From Verrucomicrobiota bacterium (GTDB lineage Bacteria > Chlamydiota > Chlamydiia > Chlamydiales > JAEYWL01): a stretch of 37,706 nt of DNA. Location of the stretch: contig JAEYWL010000025.1 of NCBI GenBank assembly GCA_023428915.1, positions 1-37,706 on the forward strand. Direction: 5' to 3'. Position 1 is the first letter of the stretch. Each line of letters opens with the position of its first letter. A model generated the notes under the pieces. That model was not told the origin of the DNA and made no database searches. It was given only the letters and a program-made list of their open reading frames with translations. The translations under genes and the position numbers were made by a program. Below, in pieces: positions 6,736 to 15,966 of this stretch.

Positions 6736-9495
6736 TTACAGCTCTTGGGTAATATAGGTGGTTTCAACAGCTTCTAAAATATCTCCTTCTAAGACTTCAT
6801 TAAAGCCAGAGAGGAGGATACCGCATTCAAGTCCTTTTGCGACTTCGCGTACATCCTCTTTTACTCGTTTTAAAGAAGAGATGGAGCCTTTCCAAACCTG
6901 TTGCTTGTTGCGCATCACTTTAATTTGATGGTTGCGGTTGATGGTCCCATCAGTCACAATACAGCCTGCAATCATACCATGCTGTGAGGATTTGAAAACG
7001 GCACGCACTTCCGCTCTGCCGCGTTCATTTTCAACAGCAATTTTATCTAACAGAGACACCATGATAGCTTTCACGTCATCAATGGCGTGATAAATAATAT
7101 CATGCAGCCTGACCTGAATGCCGAGTTGCTTGATTAATGAATCTGCATGGCTTTCAATTTGGGTATGAAAGCCGATAATTGTCGCTTTAGAAGCGGCTGC
7201 TAACTGCACATCTGATTCTGAAACTTCTCCAACGCCAGCTGAAATTAGGTTAACCTCTATCTTTTTAGAGTGGATTTTTAAGAGGGCTGTGCGCACGGCT
7301 TCCAGAGAGCCTTGCACGTCTGCCCTAAGCACCAGGTTAAGCACTTTTTTAGCAGATGTTTCGCTTGCCTGTTGGAACATATTCTCAACAGAGACTTTTT
7401 TAAGCATCTGCTGGGTCTTTTGTTTTTGGCCTTGGGCACGTGCTTCTGCAATCTCTTTAGCTTCTTTTTCGTTTTTCACTACGATGAATTCCTGGCCAGC
7501 ATCGGGCAAACCGGATAGGCCGGTAATCTCGACTGGTGTAGACGGGCCTGCTTCTAACAATTCCTTGCCGAACTCATTAAACATAGTCTTTACACGACCC
7601 CAGAGGTTGTCGCAGACTAGGGCATCGCCTTTTTTAATAGTGCCGTTTTGCACTAAAATTGTGGCTACGCCGCCAAGTCCCTTATGCATTTCAGACTCAA
7701 GGACAGTACCTCTGGCTCTAGCTTTAGGGTTGGCTTTTAGTTCCAATACTTCGGCTTGCAGTGCAAGCATTTCCAACAGGCTTGGAATGCCCTCTCCTGT
7801 TGTAGCGGAGCAATTCACTGTAATGACCTCGCCGCCCCAAGCTTCCGGTAGCAATTCCTGCTCAGCTAATTGACGATAGACGTTTTCGGCGTTAAAGTTG
7901 GGCTTGTCGCTTTTATTGATGGCCACAACTATATTTACACCAGCTGTTTTTGCATGCTGTATCGCTTCAACTGTTTGCACTTTTATCCCTTCGTCGCCGG
8001 CAACCACAAGGACGACAATGTCAGTCACGTGAGCGCCGCGTTCACGCATTGAGGAGAACGCTTCATGGCCAGGTGTATCCAGGATTGCAATATCTCCCAC
8101 CGGCGTATGGCAGCGGAAAGCGCCAATATGCTGTGTAATGGCTCCGGCTTCACCTGCAGCACGGTTGCTTTTGCGGATGGCGTCTATCAAGCTAGTTTTG
8201 CCGTGGTCAACATGACCCATAAAGGCCACAATTGGAGCCCGTGCGACCAGATCATCAGGATTAGCCGATTTGACTTCTTCATCTATAGTCTTATCTGTGA
8301 TACGGATGCGCTCCTCTTCCGAGGTGTCGATGTGAATCTCGCAGCCAAATTCTTGACCAAGCAGCTGAATTGTTGTCGTGTCTTCAAGGATATCATTTAT
8401 GGTGACAACCACACCGCTCAAAAAAAGCTTTCCAATTAACTGTGCTGTCTTTAACTTCATCTCTGCTGCAAGATCTTTTACAGTGATCGGCACGCGTATA
8501 GAGAGGTTTGTTGGGCGTATTGTAGTGTCTTCTTGCTGCTGCTTGGGTTGTTTGCCTCTCTTCTTACGGTAATGGCTGCTATCGTCATCGCTTGCGCGTA
8601 ATCCTTGTCTGTCGCGAACATCAAAGCGTGAAGATTCAGTTTTTTTAGTTGGCTTAACATCCTTGAATTCTTTGAATTTAAGCTTGCCTTTTTTATCATC
8701 AGCAGCTTCCTGCTTAACTTCTTCTTCCTTCGGCTTCGGCTTTGCTTTAGCGCTGTCACGGCTGCTTTTATCGCCTTCAGCATGCTTGGAAGGGATAAAT
8801 GCAGATTTTTCAGCATCCCTTGCTCTTGGAGAGTATTGAGAAGGGGGCATTAAGTCTTTAATGTGCTTGCCAGTCGGACCTAGTTTTTGATAGGATTCAG
8901 GTCTTGTCGGTGTAAAACGCTGGGGAGTAACATACTCTCTTTCACGCGGAGGATGCTTTCTAGGCTCTTCGCGATACTCTCGAGGTTTTACCTCTTTAGG
9001 CGGTTCAGCAGTTTTTTTTTCTTCTACAACTGGAGCTGGTGGTTGCTTAATCACTTCGGGCTTTGCTTCTATATCTGGGATTTTTTCTACATCTGGTTCA
9101 ATAAATAACTTATTGAAAGAGGAAGCCAAATCTTCTTTTGATTCGGGTTCGCGCACCTTTGGTTTCACAGAAGAAATTGCTTCAATTTCTTCCTTTAAGG
9201 TATCAGGTTTTTCTGCTTCAGGTTCAGGCATAGGAGCTGATTCAGCTGTAGCAGCAGGCTTATCTTTTTCCGCAAACGCTGACTTGGAGCGGGCTTTTAT
9301 GCGAGGAGCTTCCTCCTTAGCCTCTTTTTGAGAAGCATCGGTGATATCTTCTTCAATAGTTTCAGGCTGTACAGGTGGCTCTTCAGACTCTGGCACACCT
9401 TCTTTCTTCTTAGAAAGCTTGCTCTTAAGTCCGCTCAAATTGATCGCTTTAGCAATTTGAGTATTTTTAATTGTCAACTTTAGGTTTTTAGCCAA
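6736..9495 (-). CDS. infB: Translation initiation factor IF-2
   Basis: 919 residues. Residues 1-325 are a charged, low-complexity region rich in Lys, Glu and Pro. An IF2-N module covers about 328-385. The GTPase domain has GHVDHGKT (427-434), DTPGHEA (473-479) and NKSD (527-530). Beta-barrel, helical and C-terminal fMet-tRNA-binding domains follow to the end. IF-2 brings initiator tRNA to the 30S subunit and promotes subunit joining. The start is a TTG at 9495. It has an AGAGGA site 7 bases upstream, and the resulting MAKNLKLTIKN fits chlamydial IF-2 N-termini as I remember them. It starts 2 bases after the nusA stop. Confidence 0.97.
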   Translation of the reverse strand: MAKNLKLTIKNTQIAKAINLSGLKSKLSKKKEGVPESEEPPVQPETIEEDITDASQKEAKEEAPRIKARSKSAFAEKDKPAATAESAPMPEPEAEKPDTLKEEIEAISSVKPKVREPESKEDLASSFNKLFIEPDVEKIPDIEAKPEVIKQPPAPVVEEKKTAEPPKEVKPREYREEPRKHPPREREYVTPQRFTPTRPESYQKLGPTGKHIKDLMPPSQYSPRARDAEKSAFIPSKHAEGDKSSRDSAKAKPKPKEEEVKQEAADDKKGKLKFKEFKDVKPTKKTESSRFDVRDRQGLRASDDDSSHYRKKRGKQPKQQQEDTTIRPTNLSIRVPITVKDLAAEMKLKTAQLIGKLFLSGVVVTINDILEDTTTIQLLGQEFGCEIHIDTSEEERIRITDKTIDEEVKSANPDDLVARAPIVAFMGHVDHGKTSLIDAIRKSNRAAGEAGAITQHIGAFRCHTPVGDIAILDTPGHEAFSSMRERGAHVTDIVVLVVAGDEGIKVQTVEAIQHAKTAGVNIVVAINKSDKPNFNAENVYRQLAEQELLPEAWGGEVITVNCSATTGEGIPSLLEMLALQAEVLELKANPKARARGTVLESEMHKGLGGVATILVQNGTIKKGDALVCDNLWGRVKTMFNEFGKELLEAGPSTPVEITGLSGLPDAGQEFIVVKNEKEAKEIAEARAQGQKQKTQQMLKKVSVENMFQQASETSAKKVLNLVLRADVQGSLEAVRTALLKIHSKKIEVNLISAGVGEVSESDVQLAAASKATIIGFHTQIESHADSLIKQLGIQVRLHDIIYHAIDDVKAIMVSLLDKIAVENERGRAEVRAVFKSSQHGMIAGCIVTDGTINRNHQIKVMRNKQQVWKGSISSLKRVKEDVREVAKGLECGILLSGFNEVLEGDILEAVETTYITQEL

Positions 9496-9497
9496 CG

Positions 9498-10784
9498 CTA
9501 TGTCCTCTGTTTGCGAATTTTTTCAAGTATTTTATTAGAAAGATCTTCAGCCAGGTCAAGACTTATACCAGGTATTTTTTCCAAGTCTTGAAGAGAAGCT
9601 GAAAGCAGCGCACGCGGTGTAGAATATCCTTCAGCCACTAAATGCTCAAATACCAACTTGTTAATGCCCTCAAGTGATTGCAATGGTTCATCTAATAAAG
9701 GATCATCCATGGAAGCTAATTCAGTTCGCTGAATTGCCATTGCACGGTTATAATCCGTCATTTTCTGGACTTCTAGCTCATAACCAATTAGCTGTCCATT
9801 TAAATTCGCATTTAACCCTTTTTTACCAATAACGGCTGCATAATCAGAATCATCGACAACGATAGAAATAGTGTCATCTTCATCGTTTAGGCTTATCTTT
9901 CTAATTTCAATGGGATTGAGTGCATTTTGGAGAAGTTCAACCGGATCATTCGCATAGGGAATGATATCGATTTTTTCATTCTGCAATTCCCTTACAATAT
10001 TTTTAACTCTAAGGCCGCGCATGCCCACACAAGCACCTACAGGATCTACTTTAGGATCATTAGAACGGACTGTCAATTTTGTGCGGTATCCTGGCTCTCG
10101 AACCACTTTAATAATTTCAATGGTCCCGTCGCCAATTTCGGGAACCTCTTGAATAAATAGGTGTCTTACAAAATCGGGATGGCTGCGGGTAAGGACAACT
10201 TCTGCGCCGCCGCTCTCTGTATCGCGTACTTCTTGCAATAGGGCTAAAACCTTATCGCCGATTTTATAACTTTCTGTTTTAGGGTAGCAGCGCATCGGCA
10301 TAATTGCTTCGACCTTGCCGAGATCAATAATTAAATTGGCTCCGCGTACAATTTTCTTAACCGTTCCGGAAATTAACTCATTTACGCGATGGCGATATTC
10401 TTCATAGATCACATCTCTTTCAGCACCGCGCAATTTACTTGCGATAACTTGGCGCGCTTTTTGTGCGGCAATGCGGCCGAAATCTTTAGGTGTTACAAGA
10501 ACATCAATGAATTGCCCTAACTGGCAATCAGGATCAATTTCTCTGGCATCTTCAAGCAAAATTTCTTGTGAAGGCACATCCAGCTCATCGACGATTTCTT
10601 TTTCACAATATACGTCAATGGCTCCTGTTTTAGGATTGATATGAACCGTTACATTAGAGGCGCCTGTGATGCTTTTCTTAGCAGCTGCTCTGAGAGATTC
10701 CTCGATAGCGCTGATCACTACATCTCGTTTTACCCCTTTTTCCCTTTCTAAGTATTCAAAAACAGCTATTAGATCTTTGTTCAT
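9498..10784 (-). CDS. nusA: Transcription termination/antitermination factor NusA
   Basis: 428 residues. The RNA-polymerase-binding N-terminal domain is about 1-125, S1 about 135-200, KH1 about 225-290 with GACVGMRG (250-257), and KH2 about 300-345 with the IGKKG loop (319-323). The C-terminal part (about 370-425) holds a helix-hairpin-helix-like unit (DLEKIPGISLDLAEDL), in place of the two acidic repeats of E. coli NusA. It modulates pausing, termination and rRNA antitermination. GAAAGG lies 7 bases before the ATG. A strong hairpin lies in the leader between rpsA and this gene. Confidence 0.97.
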   Translation of the reverse strand: MNKDLIAVFEYLEREKGVKRDVVISAIEESLRAAAKKSITGASNVTVHINPKTGAIDVYCEKEIVDELDVPSQEILLEDAREIDPDCQLGQFIDVLVTPKDFGRIAAQKARQVIASKLRGAERDVIYEEYRHRVNELISGTVKKIVRGANLIIDLGKVEAIMPMRCYPKTESYKIGDKVLALLQEVRDTESGGAEVVLTRSHPDFVRHLFIQEVPEIGDGTIEIIKVVREPGYRTKLTVRSNDPKVDPVGACVGMRGLRVKNIVRELQNEKIDIIPYANDPVELLQNALNPIEIRKISLNDEDDTISIVVDDSDYAAVIGKKGLNANLNGQLIGYELEVQKMTDYNRAMAIQRTELASMDDPLLDEPLQSLEGINKLVFEHLVAEGYSTPRALLSASLQDLEKIPGISLDLAEDLSNKILEKIRKQRT

Positions 10785-10825
10785 GATATGCCTTTCGTGC
10801 GTTTACACAAGATCGTTAATGTGAA

Positions 10826-10862
10826 TCTTCGCAAAGGGCTTATTACAACCCCTTTGCGAAGA
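10826..10862 (-). promoter_or_regulatory. Strong hairpin between rpsA and nusA
   Basis: TCTTCGCAAAGGG (10826-10838) pairs perfectly over 13 bp with CCCTTTGCGAAGA (10850-10862) around an 11-nt loop. It lies 29 bases downstream of the rpsA stop and 41 bases upstream of the nusA start. Read in the gene direction there is no U tract after it (GATTCACATTAACG follows), so it is not a classical intrinsic terminator. It could be a partial terminator, an RNA-processing site, or a 3' stabiliser of rpsA mRNA. Confidence 0.6.
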
Positions 10863-10891
10863 CGGATGATAGTTACTTGGAAATCCTGATG

Positions 10892-12661
10892 CTACTCTTC
10901 AGATTCCTCATGGTCGTGGGAGTCCTGATCGGATCTCTCATCGTCCTTATCTTTATTTTTCTTGCCGCGCTTACGAGGAGTCACGACAATATCATCCCTG
11001 TTCTCTTGATTCTGGTCGATCAGGTAATCTTTAATAGAGAGAGCGATTTTTTTGTGCTCCGGATCTACTTTTATGATCTTTGCTGTGACATCATCGCCTT
11101 TTGCTACGACGTCTTCAACTTTGCCAAAAGCTTGGTCGGATAGTTCAGTCACATGAATGAGGCCTTCGATGCCATTCTCTAGTTCAACAAAAGCGCCAAA
11201 TGCTGTTATTTTAGTGACTTTGCCTTTAACAAGTGCACCGATTGGCATTGTCTTTTCAATAGATTCCCAAGGATTATTGCTGAGTTGTTTAATACCCAGT
11301 GTAATTTTCTTGTTTTCTTTATCTACGGATAAAACAGCAGCTTCAACGACGTCGCCTTTACGCAGGACTTCGGAGGGGTGGGACACTTTCTTAATCCAGC
11401 TTAAATCTGAAATGTGGATAAGCCCCTCAACGCCTGGTTCCAGTTCAACAAATGCGCCATAGTTGGTCAGGTTTTTAATTTCAACGCGCAGGTTTTTGCC
11501 GATTGGGTATTTGCGCTCTACATCATCCCATGGATTGTGTTCGATTTGCTTGATACCTAAAGAAATTTTTCCTTCTTCTTTTTGGACTGAAAGAACAACA
11601 GCTTCAACCTCTTCACCCTTGCGTACGACTTCGCTAGGATCGTTAACATTTTTTACCCATGACATTTCTGAAACATGAATAAGGCCTTCGATACCTGGCT
11701 CGATTTCAATAAAGGCGCCGTAAGGCAATAGGTTAACAATCTTGCCCTTCACTCTTGTTCCTGGCGGGTATTTCTGTTCAATTTGATCCCATGGATTCGC
11801 ATCTTTTTGCTTAAGTCCAAGAGCTACTCTGCCTTTATCTTTATCTACGCTCAGGATGAGAACGTGTAATTTTTGGCCGAGCTGCACCATTTCTGATGGG
11901 TGCTTAATTCTCTTCCAAGTCATGTCTGTAATGTGGAGAAGACCGTCAATACCGTCCAGGTCTAAGAATACGCCGAAATCGGTGATGTTTTTAACGATAC
12001 CCTCTCTGAGGTCGCCTACTTGGATGTTCTCTAGAAGCTCAGACTTTTTAGACATTCTTTCTGCTTCAAGCAGTTCGCGGCGGGAAATAACGACGTTTTT
12101 TCTGTCGATATTGATTTTGAGGATCTTAAAGTCGTAAGTTTTGCCGATGTACTCATCGAGATTTTTAATGCGTTTGTTGTCGATTTGCGAGCCAGGCAGG
12201 AATGCTTCCATACCGATGTCAACCATCAAACCGCCTTTAACTTTGCGGATAACACGGCCTTTAACGATTGAACCCTCTTCGCAGTGCTCAAGGATGAATT
12301 CCCACTGGCGCAGACGCTCTGCTTTTTCTCTGGAAAGAACGATCTGCCCATTTTCATCTTCAGCTTGATCAAGGAGAACCTCAGTCTCTGCACCGAGAAT
12401 AATTTCAGATGGATCGGAAAATTCTTGAATGGGCACTAGGCCTTCAGATTTTAAGCCTACATCGATGACGACGTGGTCTTTGGTAATATCTACGATTTTA
12501 CCTTTAAGAACAATGCCTGGAGACATTTTAGAGCTTTCATCGACTGCAGTTGCCTGTGCTCCACCTAGCAAATTTTTAAATTCTTCAGCATCTTTTTCTT
12601 GGAAAGTAACTGTATCGACGAGTTTGTCGTCATTCCAGTTATGTTGAGGGTGTTTTGACAT
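10892..12661 (-). CDS. rpsA: 30S ribosomal protein S1
   Basis: 589 residues with six S1 OB-fold domains at about 49-112, 130-195, 216-285, 301-371, 388-458 and 475-545. The last four are closely similar to each other (repeated GxVxxLxxYGAFVELEPGVEGLIH-type pattern followed by HPSEVxRKGDxVEAxVLSVD). The C-terminal 40 residues are highly charged (TPRKRGKKNKDKDDERSDQD). S1 brings mRNA to the 30S subunit. GGAG lies 10 bases before the ATG. It is the first gene of the minus-strand operon and is divergent from the unknown gene at 12849. Confidence 0.97.
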   Translation of the reverse strand: MSKHPQHNWNDDKLVDTVTFQEKDAEEFKNLLGGAQATAVDESSKMSPGIVLKGKIVDITKDHVVIDVGLKSEGLVPIQEFSDPSEIILGAETEVLLDQAEDENGQIVLSREKAERLRQWEFILEHCEEGSIVKGRVIRKVKGGLMVDIGMEAFLPGSQIDNKRIKNLDEYIGKTYDFKILKINIDRKNVVISRRELLEAERMSKKSELLENIQVGDLREGIVKNITDFGVFLDLDGIDGLLHITDMTWKRIKHPSEMVQLGQKLHVLILSVDKDKGRVALGLKQKDANPWDQIEQKYPPGTRVKGKIVNLLPYGAFIEIEPGIEGLIHVSEMSWVKNVNDPSEVVRKGEEVEAVVLSVQKEEGKISLGIKQIEHNPWDDVERKYPIGKNLRVEIKNLTNYGAFVELEPGVEGLIHISDLSWIKKVSHPSEVLRKGDVVEAAVLSVDKENKKITLGIKQLSNNPWESIEKTMPIGALVKGKVTKITAFGAFVELENGIEGLIHVTELSDQAFGKVEDVVAKGDDVTAKIIKVDPEHKKIALSIKDYLIDQNQENRDDIVVTPRKRGKKNKDKDDERSDQDSHDHEESEE

Positions 12662-12848
12662 GTAAAGGTTTCTCCTGTTTTCTTAACTTGAAGGAAGTCT
12701 ATCAGAGTCTTAGGTAAAATTGCAAGAATAACAAAGTGCAATTTTGAACCAGAACAGAGCCTGAACCCATTCCCTAAATTTTTTCTTGCACAGTGAAACG
12801 GCCTGCTGCAGAATGAAAAATGCGAATCGTTTAACCAAAAGGTGTCTT
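12662..12848. promoter_or_regulatory. Divergent region between rpsA and the 819-residue protein gene
   Basis: 187 bases. Toward rpsA, TTGCAC and TTGCAA can serve as -35-like boxes (minus strand, about 12720-12750), but no clean TATAAT follows at 16-18 bases. Toward the plus strand, AAAAGG sits 6 bases before ATG 12849. The frame upstream of 12849 is open to a TTG at 12786 without a ribosome-binding site. No hairpin of note was found. Confidence 0.3.
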
Positions 12849-15308
12849 ATGGAAGTTGTTCGACTTGCAGGTTCGTTAAAGGGAGAAGAGCCCAAAGACT
12901 TCGCTTACTGTAATCATTATCAGCTATGCGAAGAATTAGAGCAAGGACTATCAGGCATAAATGGGAATTCTTATCGCGAAAGGCTCACCAGATTGGCTTT
13001 GCGGGTTAAAGAACGGCCTCCTGTTTATGACGAAAAAATTAAAATTCTCACAGTGTTGTTAAAGATTGCCAATTGTTTAGGCATGGGGGCCATTGTCCAG
13101 CCTAATAGCGCCTGGTTAGAAAGTATTTGCTGGATTGCAACTTCTTTTTCTTTGGATGAAAATTGGAAAGAAGCATTTACTGCAGTTGCCAAGTCGGCAG
13201 TAAAATTTCCTTATGAAGCTGAACAAAGCCCCCAAGTGCATATTTTATCTTATCTTAGCGCCGGCAACAACGCGAAATTACATGAAATTGAGGCTAAAAG
13301 CAGAGAGCGTTTATTTGAATTAGCGCCTTCTTTTACAACCATTGAAATCTCTTGGGAGGCCATACAGTTGCAATTGCAAAGCCTTGATCCAGAAAATGAA
13401 CAGGCAGTGCAAGCATTTTTAACTATGTTGAATCATTCTGCGGTCGCAACTCAGCAGCTATTGGAGATTGCCCAAAGCGTATTGAATAAATACGGGTGTA
13501 CGGCATTTTATAAAAGTCTTCTAGGAAATCTCGTTAAAAAAATGTCTGCCGAAAAAACAGTGGGCCATACGTGGTTGCGCGGGTTATTGCTTTGCTGCAG
13601 CGGCTTAAAGCAGCCGACCCTCTTATTTGAAACCTATAAGCAGGAATGGCAAAGTATTTTAAACAAATATTCATTGCTAGGCCCTGCAAGCAAGTCCCGC
13701 TTCAAAAACTTAATTGTAAATGAGTGGGAAGCAATCCTTTCAGTTGCAAACGCTTATAATAAATTTTGCGGCAAGCGGCGCATGAAGATTTTTGGATTTG
13801 TATTAAATGAATACCATTACACCCTTAGCAATAATGCAGAACAACTGGATGCACTGTTAAAGGACTTTGCCAGTCCTTGCATTTCCCAAGTAAGCAAGCT
13901 TTTACTTCTGCATATATTTTGGAACATAATAAAAAAGCGCCAGCAGGCTTTTAATTGGGAAAGCGAATATCCATCAGTAGTAGCTTGGTCTATTGAAGAA
14001 GAAAAGCAGAAAGGATTTATTGAAAACGAGCTTTTAAATCTTTCGCTTAAAGGAATTAACAAAGAATTAATTGTGAAGGTTCTTAATTTTTGCAAAGGAA
14101 AGGAAACTCGGAGCTTGTTTCAGATAACGAAGCTGGCGCGCTTTTTATTTGCGAATTGGCCATCTTCTTTTCGCGATGACGTCAATTATCTGTTAGCAAA
14201 TTTAGCACCCTTTATTACTGGCTGTGTGCCTTCTACGGCAGTTGCCTATCCATTAAAGGAAATGGAAGCTTCCACTTATCGCAGCTGGTTAACAGGGCTT
14301 TTTTTTGGCGAAATTCTTAATATAATCAAAGAAAGTGTATATCGCACTCATGACACAGGTCCCAGAGCTATTGCCTATGAGCTGCCTTATAAAATTTTCT
14401 CTCAGCCACGTATAGTTGTAGGCATCGCGTCGGTACAAGGACGCCCCGTACAGCTCTTACAACTAGAAGTTTTACAATTGCTGCAGGAAATCGCGAAAAA
14501 AACAAGCGAGGAGATGCAAAAAAACCCTATAGACGAGTTTAAAAAAAACCTCCTTAATCGAGCCAAACTGGGCTTGGGAGAGTTCCTTGAAGAAGAAAAA
14601 AAATTTATTACTGCCTTATTTACCGGCCATCAAATGAGTTTGCTAGAGGCAATTGGACTCATTACTTGCGTACCCATGAAGGAGTGGAATGCGAAGAATC
14701 TGGAATTTTTAGCCGGCCTTGCAATTGATAAAATAATAAGGGAAAGCGGCGGAAGGGGAGTGTCTCCAAGAGCAAGAAGAGGGCATTCATTTTGTATAAT
14801 TAATCTTAGTGTGCTCAAACATTTTTATGAAATGCTGCTCAATTATGTGCCCAGAGAAGTGATCAATCGCCATTCCCTAAATATTTATAAAATAAGCGCG
14901 GCTTCTCTTATTAACGGAGAAATTGAGCCTTTTAAATTCCTTGGTTATTTTAAGGATGCCAATGAGTTGCATTATAAGTACCCCGAAATCGCTTATCAAA
15001 TGCTTGGTGAAAATATCCTGCCTCTTTATGCAGAATTTGAGGCAAAATTTCCCACGTCCTTTAGCAATCCATTAGAGCGGCTTGCCAGATACGAACGATT
15101 AGCAAAAACCATGAAAAGAAAATTGGCTGATGCGGTGGCAACATATGAGCGGGAGTATATAGCGTGTTTTGGGAAAGTTAAAAACTTTAAATACGAGGTG
15201 TTTAAAGCTCTTCAGCCTAAATTGCTAAAGACTATTGAAACATGGGAAAAGCAAATGCAGGAGAACCTGGCAGAAGCTGCGCCTCTGCCATCCAAAGTGA
15301 TCTCTTAA
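12849..15308 (+). CDS. Unknown large, mostly helical protein (819 residues)
   Basis: I do not recognise this protein. From ATG 12849, preceded by AAAAGG, it is 819 residues (an in-frame TTG at 12786 would add 21). Leu, Ala, Lys and Glu dominate, and amphipathic helices follow one another throughout, with no transmembrane segment, signal peptide or nucleotide-binding motif. Only one stretch, around residues 515-545 (YELPYKIFSQPRIVVGIASV), looks beta-like. A basic loop GRGVSPRARRGHS lies near residue 637. The overall look resembles the giant solenoid proteins in this window, but I could not align it to them. Its TAA lies in a TTAA shared with the convergent gene at 15305. Base composition matches its neighbours. 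Probably chlamydia-specific. Confidence 0.8.
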   Translation: MEVVRLAGSLKGEEPKDFAYCNHYQLCEELEQGLSGINGNSYRERLTRLALRVKERPPVYDEKIKILTVLLKIANCLGMGAIVQPNSAWLESICWIATSFSLDENWKEAFTAVAKSAVKFPYEAEQSPQVHILSYLSAGNNAKLHEIEAKSRERLFELAPSFTTIEISWEAIQLQLQSLDPENEQAVQAFLTMLNHSAVATQQLLEIAQSVLNKYGCTAFYKSLLGNLVKKMSAEKTVGHTWLRGLLLCCSGLKQPTLLFETYKQEWQSILNKYSLLGPASKSRFKNLIVNEWEAILSVANAYNKFCGKRRMKIFGFVLNEYHYTLSNNAEQLDALLKDFASPCISQVSKLLLLHIFWNIIKKRQQAFNWESEYPSVVAWSIEEEKQKGFIENELLNLSLKGINKELIVKVLNFCKGKETRSLFQITKLARFLFANWPSSFRDDVNYLLANLAPFITGCVPSTAVAYPLKEMEASTYRSWLTGLFFGEILNIIKESVYRTHDTGPRAIAYELPYKIFSQPRIVVGIASVQGRPVQLLQLEVLQLLQEIAKKTSEEMQKNPIDEFKKNLLNRAKLGLGEFLEEEKKFITALFTGHQMSLLEAIGLITCVPMKEWNAKNLEFLAGLAIDKIIRESGGRGVSPRARRGHSFCIINLSVLKHFYEMLLNYVPREVINRHSLNIYKISAASLINGEIEPFKFLGYFKDANELHYKYPEIAYQMLGENILPLYAEFEAKFPTSFSNPLERLARYERLAKTMKRKLADAVATYEREYIACFGKVKNFKYEVFKALQPKLLKTIETWEKQMQENLAEAAPLPSKVIS

Positions 15309-15952
15309 GGGAAGTGGAAAGGGCGGGAGTGATTATGATGCCCATGTTCCCGTGAAGAATGTTCGATAGGCGAATCGTCACTATCGTAATATTTTCTATA
15401 GGTATAGCCTACGAAATTATCGTTATCGAAGTATTTGATCCCGTTATAGTCGGGCTGGCTGCTGTTTTTGATTTGAAGATAGGGATTGCCGCGGCCAATG
15501 GTGCCTACTTTCCAGGGATAAAGCACATCCTTTACATCATACCCGCCTAAGATATGCAGCTTGCCTTCGGCATCGAGTTGGACCTTTACTTCACCTTCGC
15601 CGTCGTAAAACACTACGGCATATAAAATTTTATTGCCGTCCATAAAAGGAAAACCGGTTTTACTTTTTAGCCACACATGGAATTTCCAGTGGGGGCGATG
15701 AAAGCCGGAGCGTTGTGCATCTTCAAAAATAATAGAAGTATTTCCATCTAAACTGGTAATAACAGCATTTCTTTCAATGACTGCGCCGGCATTGTTTTCG
15801 ATCAGGGAAAGATAGGGGGTGCCGTCTTTAAAAGTATCTTCGAATTGGATGGCAGATTCATTGTTAAACTCTGTCAGGCGGATTGTGGCCTCGCAAAAGA
15901 ATGATAAACAACTGAGTGTGATTATAAATAATTGCAGTATATAGGTATGCAT
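15305..15952 (-). CDS. Unknown secreted protein with His-rich C-terminus
   Basis: 215 residues, not recognised. The first 22 residues form a signal peptide (MHTYILQLFIITLSCLSFFC then EA), and a Cys at the end of the hydrophobic stretch leaves a lipoprotein possible, though the lipobox is poor. The rest is beta-rich and aromatic (HWKFHVWLKSKTGFPFMDGN, ILYAVVFYDGEGEVKVQLDA). The last 25 residues are His-rich (SSREHGHHNHSRPFHFP), suggesting metal binding in the periplasm or at the surface. It ends in the same TTAA as the convergent 819-residue gene and lies downstream of queD with a 14-base gap, so it may be read from the queD promoter. Confidence 0.75.
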   Translation of the reverse strand: MHTYILQLFIITLSCLSFFCEATIRLTEFNNESAIQFEDTFKDGTPYLSLIENNAGAVIERNAVITSLDGNTSIIFEDAQRSGFHRPHWKFHVWLKSKTGFPFMDGNKILYAVVFYDGEGEVKVQLDAEGKLHILGGYDVKDVLYPWKVGTIGRGNPYLQIKNSSQPDYNGIKYFDNDNFVGYTYRKYYDSDDSPIEHSSREHGHHNHSRPFHFP

Positions 15953-15966
15953 TGGAATATATCTTG

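Noticed and set aside
7289..7873. A 194-residue plus-strand reading frame inside infB.
   Set aside because: It is the opposite strand of a highly conserved gene, has no ribosome-binding site or family similarity, and its composition is Ser/Pro/Phe-rich as expected for an antisense frame.
12710..12760. A TAGACTTC sequence in the rpsA leader resembling the end of the MITE-like element.
   Set aside because: Only eight bases agree and no second end is present within a few hundred bases.
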